Source: Xylogone sp. PMI_703 (taxonomy: Eukaryota; Ascomycota; Leotiomycetes). Taken from it: a DNA stretch of 64,000 nt. Shown piece by piece: positions 58,060-64,000 of this stretch (the first letter of the stretch is position 1; every line of letters starts with the position of its first letter). A program made the position numbers and the translations under genes. The notes beneath the pieces were generated by a model, which searched no databases, had not been told where the DNA came from, and worked only from the letters and a program-made list of their open reading frames with translations. The stretch covers positions 6,944,001 through 7,008,000 of the forward strand of contig JAJTUQ010000001.1 of assembly GCA_021399445.1 (NCBI GenBank). Reading direction: 5' to 3'.

Positions 58060-58498
58060 TGTTTTCAGAAGAAATGGTTTAGGTTCTGGAATATATGTTT
58101 ATTGATGCAACTCCAGCTGTCTTAATTCTGATATGTCTAGCAGCGTTACTTGTGTGTGGGAAATGCTGCCTTTACTTCGCGATGGAGGGGTTGTGATGAT
58201 GGCGGGGTGAGCATGACGTGAGTGGAGGGGTCCTTTTGTACCTGCGCAAGTGTCTGAGGGTAGCGATGGAGAATGGCTCTCAGCACTCACTCTCTATGAT
58301 CATAAAATGGATTTTTAATACTAATGTCCTCATTGAATTATTTTTTACCTGCTTCTCGTTGCTTTATGATATAAGAGGCAGCTCACTCCGGTAAAACACT
58401 CATAATACTAGAGCTGAAAATTTTCTTGAAATACTGAAAATTATTTGGAGACCTCCTGCATTCAAAGAGTTGAGACAAGCTTTTATGATCCAGTCATA
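58060..58498. promoter_or_regulatory. Divergent promoter region, DUF952/ELP5
   Basis: 439 bp between divergent starts. No clear TATA box or upstream ORF of note. Confidence 0.45.
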
Positions 58499-59845
58499 AT
58501 GGCACCGTCGCCTCTTCAACACCGGCGAACACATAACACGCTTCTATTCCAGAAGCTCTTGAACCTTAGAGACAATGCAAGTCCCCTTACGCTCTTGGTT
58601 GATACCTTGGAACAGCGTGGCGGGGCTGTAGTGAGAGAATTTGCCGTGAGAGCAAAGGTAGGTTTATGGAACTTTCCTTTACTAAGTTTTTATTCTGCTC
58701 TTAAACATGTTTAATTGAATTTCTTCTTCGCTATTGAGTTTTTCACCAGTTACTCTTGATATCCTCTCTATACCAGTTTTCCTATTTGACGACACATGCT
58801 CCAAGTTTTGCTATAAGATGAATGCTGAAAGATGAATTGCTGACAATCTGTATAGATAGCAAAAAGCAAGATTATCTTCATATCCTTTACAACACTCCGT
58901 AAACCACGCGGACTTGATGTCGATGTTTTCATCCGGGCGAACAAGAAACCTCTAGCAGCGCTTCGAAACGAGATAATCGAACATTATCCTCCTATGACTC
59001 CCCAAGCGACTACAGCTACCACTCCACCCCAGAGTACGTACTCCATTCTCACAATATTCTCTAGACCCATCGTATCTAACTCAAGGTCGCTAGAAATTCT
59101 TCTTATAATTGATACTTTGAACCCTCTTGCCTCTACATCTTCTTCACACCTCCCCACGTTCCTAACTTCGCTCCTTCCTGGGCCTCAACTCCCGGTATCC
59201 CTCATTGCAACTTATCACGCTGATATCCCTCTCTCTTCTTCATCACCATACGCACCAGATCCTCTAACAGTACTAAGCTATCTCGCTACTGCGATTCTCT
59301 ATGTTCATAACCTCTCTCATACAATTCAGAGGAAGAAGGCGCTTGATCGGTCACTCCAAGCACCGGTCTGGGGTCTCGCTGAGAGGAAAGAAGGAGTTAT
59401 CATTGGATTAGAATCCAGGCATAGCGTTCTAGGTAACGGAACTGATGGCAGTGTTGTAGTTGAGATGGAAATGAGGAGGAAGAGTGGAAGGGGAGTCAAA
59501 GAAGTATTCATCCTCTCGCCTGCTCCCCCTACTACGCTCCAAACTCCTGCATCCCTTCCATCGAAGGCACTAGCGGGAGTAGGCACCATTACTCTCTTGG
59601 ATGACCATCCTTTATATGCTTCTGTGCCTGTTTTGTCAAGTCCCGAACCGGATGAAGAAGTACAGACGACGTTTAATTTGGGTCTTACGGAGAAGCAGAA
59701 GAGAGATCGCGAGGGCGTTGTGTTGCCCTATTTTGATGCGCAGAAAGAAGGGGGTGCATTGGGGCCTGGAGAAGGAGGTAGGATCCTGTATGAGATGGGC
59801 GAGGAGGATAAAGAGGATTTCGACGATGAGGAAGATGAGATTTGA
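58499..59845 (+). CDS. ELP5: Elongator complex protein 5
   Basis: Exons 58499-58657 and 58856-59845 (198-nt intron) give 382 aa. Elp5 belongs to the Elp4-Elp5-Elp6 hexameric RecA-like ring of Elongator, needed for wobble-uridine modification of tRNA in the cytosol. Recognised parts: SPLTLLVDTLEQRGGAVVREF at the start, SKIIFISFTTLRKP, LLIIDTLNPLAS (strand with Asp), and the diagnostic C-terminus FNLGLTEKQKRDREGVVLPYFDAQ followed by GRILYEMGEEDKEDFDDEEDE. A stopless 48-nt segment at 59038-59085 (GTACTC...CTAACTCAAG) may be a further intron; removing it keeps the frame, shortens the protein to 366 aa and joins a linker directly to LEILLIIDTLN. A stronger donor GTACGT four bases upstream would break the frame. 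Confidence 0.9.
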
Positions 59846-60224
59846 GGCCATTAATAGGAGTATATATCAAATTTAGACAAACATATCAATTTCCGAATGA
59901 CTTAAGTGTTTCTGACGCTACAACGATAAGAGTATCGAGGTAGGTAAAGCACTCTGTTCTATTTGTATTTGAAACTAGCGTTTCTATCAACATTTCCATA
60001 TTCCAAGACCCAGACTAGAATATCTTTCTAGCGATAGTACAGGAACAACTTATTTCATGAAGTCATCCAATCCAAATACAACGCCAACGCTATGCAAAGC
60101 TACCTTGTAATAATTGTAATGCACAGTCGTATCAAAGACCCACCCAAGACAACATATCGAGTATATATAAGCCCCGATTAGCTGAGAATTCCAAGCAGCA
60201 TAACTCAAAACGGTGGGCGCATTG
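59846..60224. other. Intergenic, convergent
   Basis: 3' flanks of ELP5 and the RBR ligase gene; nothing recognised. Confidence 0.45.
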
Positions 60225-62288
60225 CTACCGAACGGGTATTTCCCAAGCACCAGGATTCTCCTCATCATCACTATCCCACTCAATTAGATCCTCTTCATCA
60301 TTCAATGCTAATTCTACGAATCTCTGCACCCAGGCTTGGTGCATTGCATCTTGTGCAGCTTGATCAGCAGCTCCGACTGGACGCGCCGCTGCATTTCGCT
60401 GCTGTCTACCGGCGGCCCCTCTTGCAGCACGAGCAGGTGCTGCTTGTACAACAGGAGCTGCACCACCTCTACGGCCCCCAACATTGTTGGCGTTATGTGC
60501 TTGGCGTTGGCCGCGTGGAGCCCTATTTCGACCAGCTGGTACTGGGGGATCTGGGACATGTGGAACTCCGTTTAGACCGGCAGCTTGTGCTGGGACATTG
60601 AGTCGAAGGACAAGCGGACCTTCGCGCTGTAAAGGCTGTGGGGGCCCAGCTTGAGCATTATTGACAGCATCGGGACGCTGCTCTTGTATATCGTTGATGG
60701 CAGCATCGTCATGAAGATCCCCTTCTGCCAGCCTATCGCCTACAATCATATCATCCCCCAGATCTATCTCCTGCTGTGGTTCCTCTCGAACATGACCGCG
60801 ATCACCAGCCCCACCATACCCTATTCCAACATCATCCCCATCGCCACCTTCAAGTTCCCAAAGTCGCATATAGCACCCGGTATTAATTTTATTGAAATGA
60901 ATATATGGATTCTCCGGTTGCAGCCATGCAGAGCATAGGTAGCAGAAGTGAGAGTTGCACTTGAAGCAAATCATATGATTGCAACCATGAGTCTTCTGAG
61001 CTGGAGCTGCACACGTTGGACAGGGTGTGGTGTGAAGCCTGAGATATTCAAGAGAAGCCTTATCCTCCTCGGTGAGCTCGCCGTTATCTCTTCTCGGGAT
61101 ACATAATGTGAATTCCCCATGCCATCCCTGAAAACATCTACTGCAAAAGGCATATGAACAGTCTTCGCAAATGCACAATAATTCTTCTCCAGATTTATAG
61201 TCCTTTCCAGTCTTGGCCGGCTCCTCCTCCTCATCGGATCCGTCGTCAATTTCGAGACCATCGGGTTTGCGATGTTTCTTGGACCGCGCAGCTCCCTGGC
61301 ACCATTTCCTTGGGCAATAAACGGTATTCTTGTCCGATTCTAGATCCGCCTTATGCTTGAGCTTGACGTATCTAGCGACCATCTCTTGCTCCAGCGGTAT
61401 TTGAAGCAGTTCATTTGGACTAAGTTGGGTCTTCGGTTTTCTGCCTGTCTTATCGCTTGCCTTCCACTCCTCACTGCGTTTCTTTGCGCAGTTAGGTGTA
61501 AGGCATCGTACCGATACCAAATCGCCCTCTTTAATTGCGTTGTTGTAGAAGTCCTGAAGACACTGAACACAGAATACATGTCCACAGTCTATCATCCGAT
61601 GGCAGACAGAGCCTTTCTTGGGATCTAACGACAAGTCAGTCTACTGGAGCTATTTTAATTTCTCCAGGAATCCTCTAGTATACTTACCAAGACATACGCC
61701 ACATTCGAAAGTTTCCTTCGCAAAAGCAGTTTGTTTAGCTTGAATGTTGAAGTCCAAAAGCCCGATTCGCAACTCTCGAGGGAGCTGCAGTACCTGACCA
61801 TCTTCTCCATACCCAAACGCATTTTCAGCTGCTTGTTGTAGAGAATCAATGTAGCCAAATACCATCTGATCGTGATCCGTTTCTTCCCACATCTGCAGAG
61901 CGTTTGATTCCAGCTCCGAGAGGCGCTCCTCGGGGAGCCATGCAGGTGATGTAGATAACTCGAATTTAGCGGGTACATTGCTGGGATAGCCATCGGGAAG
62001 GATGATATGGACCTGAAGATCTGGTAAATATGAAAGATTCTCGATTTCCTCTGCGCCCGGTCCATTCCTCTCTACCTGATTCCTAGCATTGGCGTCCTGT
62101 TGCGGTGGCGGGGCAGCTCCGTCCGCTTGGACCCCATTGTTATCGGCGACGAATTTGACGGCGATGGGATTTTGAGGATTGATAGGTAAAGAGAGAGAGG
62201 CTGCAAAAGGATTCTCCGGATCAAAAGTCAGTTCCGGGAAGATGGCTGCTATGCAGTCAAGTTCGATACGGCGCTCATCATCCTCCAT
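60225..62288 (-). CDS. RWD-RBR E3 ubiquitin ligase (RNF14/Itt1-like)
   Basis: Two exons (62288-61688, 61624-60225; 63-nt intron) give 666 aa. Residues 1-160 are an RWD domain (IELDCIAAIFPEL, then VHIILPDGYPSNVPAKFELS). RING1 spans the splice site (FECGVCLDPKKGSVCHRMIDCGHVFC...C). The IBR follows with YCPRKWCQG, CICEDCSYAFCSRCFQGWH, and RING2 is CPTCAAPAQKTHGCNHMICF with the HGCNHM cysteine that forms the ubiquitin thioester in RBR enzymes. The RWD-RBR order is that of human RNF14 and yeast Itt1, which act on stalled or crosslinked translation factors. A C-terminal disordered Ala/Arg/Gln-rich region (~470-620) with an acidic end (NDEEDLIEWDSDDEE) closes the protein. The RING1 metal ligands only line up when the intron is removed. 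Confidence 0.93.
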
Positions 62289-62859
62289 GGCGGGGGAGGG
62301 ATGGATGTAAGGATATCAGCGGTAGACTAGTTGAGTGAAGTGATGCGCAAGGGTTCGCTTTCTCTTGCTGAGATGAGCGGCAAAAACAGTAAGAGGTACA
62401 TCAAATGCTCTATACTCTAGCCCTCCTCTCAGGACGCAGGTACTATTTAAATCCCCGCATGAAGAAGCTTGGGGAAGGAAGCAGCAAATCGGCGAAAGCA
62501 GACAAGTGGTGGCGAGGAGTCATGGAAAATTGCTTCAATAGTCCAGGGTCTTCGGCATGTCAAATTAACAAAGCTATTTTGTCCAGATCGGAGATAGTGT
62601 GGGACAGCGCGCTGCTTTAAGCTGCAGGAAACAACGTGGGCAAAGCAATGGCCAATTCTGGTGCCGCTTTCGGGCCATGAAAGCGTCCACTTCGCTCTTT
62701 GCATATGTGACGGGTTAATCTTGTTGAAGCTTGAGCTTTTTGGCTTGCTCCAGTATATACCGTTATCTGAGGTATATTAAGAATTTCTGTCATGTAATTC
62801 TTCGGTCTATAATCTGATCTCAAAGTTTCAAGGGCGAAAGAGAACTAGCATAGCTTGAA
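62289..62859. promoter_or_regulatory. Divergent promoter region, RBR ligase/dolichyldiphosphatase
   Basis: 571 bp between divergent starts. ORFs at 62405-62823 on both strands overlap one another and show no motif. Confidence 0.45.
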
Positions 62860-63620
62860 ATGGCAGACCCAACCCCTCTTGCGTCCTTGTCTCTTACACA
62901 TGTGCACTATGTATGTCTCTCTTTGTTTCCTGTGAACTCTATGTCAAAAGACTAACTGGGGCTATGTAGGACCCCGATGACCCAATATCCTATGCCTGTG
63001 CCTTTATGGCTCTCGTTCCCCAAGCCCTTTGCGTCGTCTATGCCACCCTAATTTGGTCAACCCGCGAGATTGAGATCTTCCTCATGTTCTGCGGCCAAAT
63101 GGCTTGTGAGGCCTCAAATTTTGCCCTTAAACGAATACTAAAGGAAGAGCGGCCGAAGCAGATGCATGGAAAGGGATACGGCATGCCCAGCTCGCATGCG
63201 CAATTTGTAGCATTCTTCAGCGTGAGTCTGACGCTGTTTCTGTTGCTGAGGCACGTACCTCGGGAGAAGTCTGCAAACTACCGGCCTTTATACTTGATAG
63301 AGAGGTTAGGGCTTTCTGTGCTGGCTTTGATGTGCGCTGGGCTGGTAGCCTGGAGTAGGGTATACTTGAGCTATCACACTCCGAAGCAGGTGCTCGTGGG
63401 TGTAGCGGCGGGGACTGTTACTGCAATCGGATGGTTTCTAGTTGTGACTGCGGTAAGAAGACTGGGGCTTCTCCAATTCTTCTTGGAACTCCCCCTCATA
63501 AGGTTCTTTAGGGTTCGGGATCTAGTGGTTGAAGAAGACCTTTCGCAGGCGGGCTGGGAGAAGTGGGAAGCCCGGAGGCTGGCTTCACAAACGAATGTGA
63601 ATGGCAAGAAAGTTAGATAA
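62860..63620 (+). CDS. CAX4: Dolichyldiphosphatase (PAP2 family)
   Basis: Exons 62860-62910 and 62970-63620 (59-nt intron) give 233 aa. It hydrolyses dolichyl pyrophosphate on the lumenal side of the ER to recycle the lipid carrier of N-glycosylation. PAP2 phosphatase motifs are intact: KRILKEERP (KxxxxxxRP), GMPSSHAQ (PSGH-like with Ser-His), and SRVYLSYHTPKQVLVG (SRxxxxxH with catalytic His; the usual Asp is Gln, as in dolichyldiphosphatases). Four to five hydrophobic helices surround these. The tiny first exon encodes SLTHVHYDPDDPISY, the conserved DOLPP1 N-terminus that continues into exon 2. Together with glucosidase I this is the second ER glycosylation gene in the window. Confidence 0.94.
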
Positions 63621-64000
63621 TAGAAAACTTGTCCTAGTTATATAGCTATTTTACATATTTGTGCGAAGTTCGGCAACAAAATATGTTATGGTTTACAGCA
63701 GCATAGCGGAAGGAGCATTCAATGTCTCCCAATACACAATATTCACTATAACTATGCTATACAGTTCCTACACTCAGAGTACTAATTTATTACCCTACCG
63801 ATTTACTTTCTCACATTGCTCACTGAACCTAATCAATTCCACCCGCCATGGACCATGGTTCCACAGAACTATTCACCCCACATCAAATTCACGAAGCAGG
63901 TTAGATCAAAACGGATCAAAACCCTCCAGCGCAACCCCTCGTTCCAAAACAAAATACTCACAAAAACAATTCCAAAGAGCCAAAAAATATCAAAAAAAAA
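63621..64000. other. Intergenic at window end
   Basis: 3' flank of the dolichyldiphosphatase gene, AT-rich, ending in short A-runs. Nothing recognised. Confidence 0.45.

Noticed and set aside
1..64000. CRISPR arrays, bacterial operons, phage genes
   Set aside because: The DNA is fungal nuclear; no spaced repeat array or prokaryotic gene layout is present.

Overview
The window is nuclear DNA of a filamentous ascomycete (Pezizomycotina). Genes carry short introns, mostly 48-100 nt, with GT...AG ends and CTAAC/CTGAC-type branch points. HET, Zn2Cys6, GH55, DUF2235 and MARVEL families are present, and housekeeping genes are eukaryotic (Elongator, ER glucosidase I, tri-snRNP, mitochondrial LeuRS). 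A leotiomycete (Helotiales-like) is my best guess, but that is inference; no ribosomal or mitochondrial marker is present. I reconstructed exon joins by eye from frames, splice signals and family motifs.

Layout. 1-6.4 kb: the 3' part of a DUF2235 gene, a GFA-domain gene, a HET-domain gene and a cytochrome P450. 6.4-11.5 kb: an AT-rich block with no gene I can support. 11.5-15.1 kb: a Zn2Cys6 regulator facing an MFS drug:H+ antiporter-like transporter. 15.1-27.3 kb: AT-rich, gene-poor DNA with diverged repeats, an F-box-like gene, a seven-exon GH55 beta-1,3-glucanase gene that seems frameshifted, and a broken caspase-like gene. 27.3-36.8 kb: amino-acid permease, mitochondrial leucyl-tRNA synthetase, MARVEL protein and a short-chain dehydrogenase. 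36.8-45.8 kb: sparse, with one gag-like ORF and a 5.3-kb non-coding stretch upstream of a CTF1/Far-type lipid-response regulator. 50.8-64 kb: a compact run of a kinase-like pseudoenzyme, glucosidase I, SNRNP27, a DUF952 protein, ELP5, an RBR E3 ligase and dolichyldiphosphatase.

Functional links. Glucosidase I and dolichyldiphosphatase both serve ER N-glycosylation but are not adjacent. The P450, Zn2Cys6 regulator and MFS pump could form a loose metabolite or detoxification group, though 5 kb of empty DNA separates the P450 from the other two. DUF2235, HET and caspase-like genes are common in fungal accessory and self/non-self loci, and all three lie in the left, AT-rich half.

I did not find a clearly new multigene system. 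The most useful observations are the gene models that plain ORF reading gets wrong (in-frame stopless introns; a kinase-like gene that is really four exons), the lesion in the GH55 gene, the pseudokinase residues, the KRDEL terminus on glucosidase I, and the stand-alone gag-like gene.
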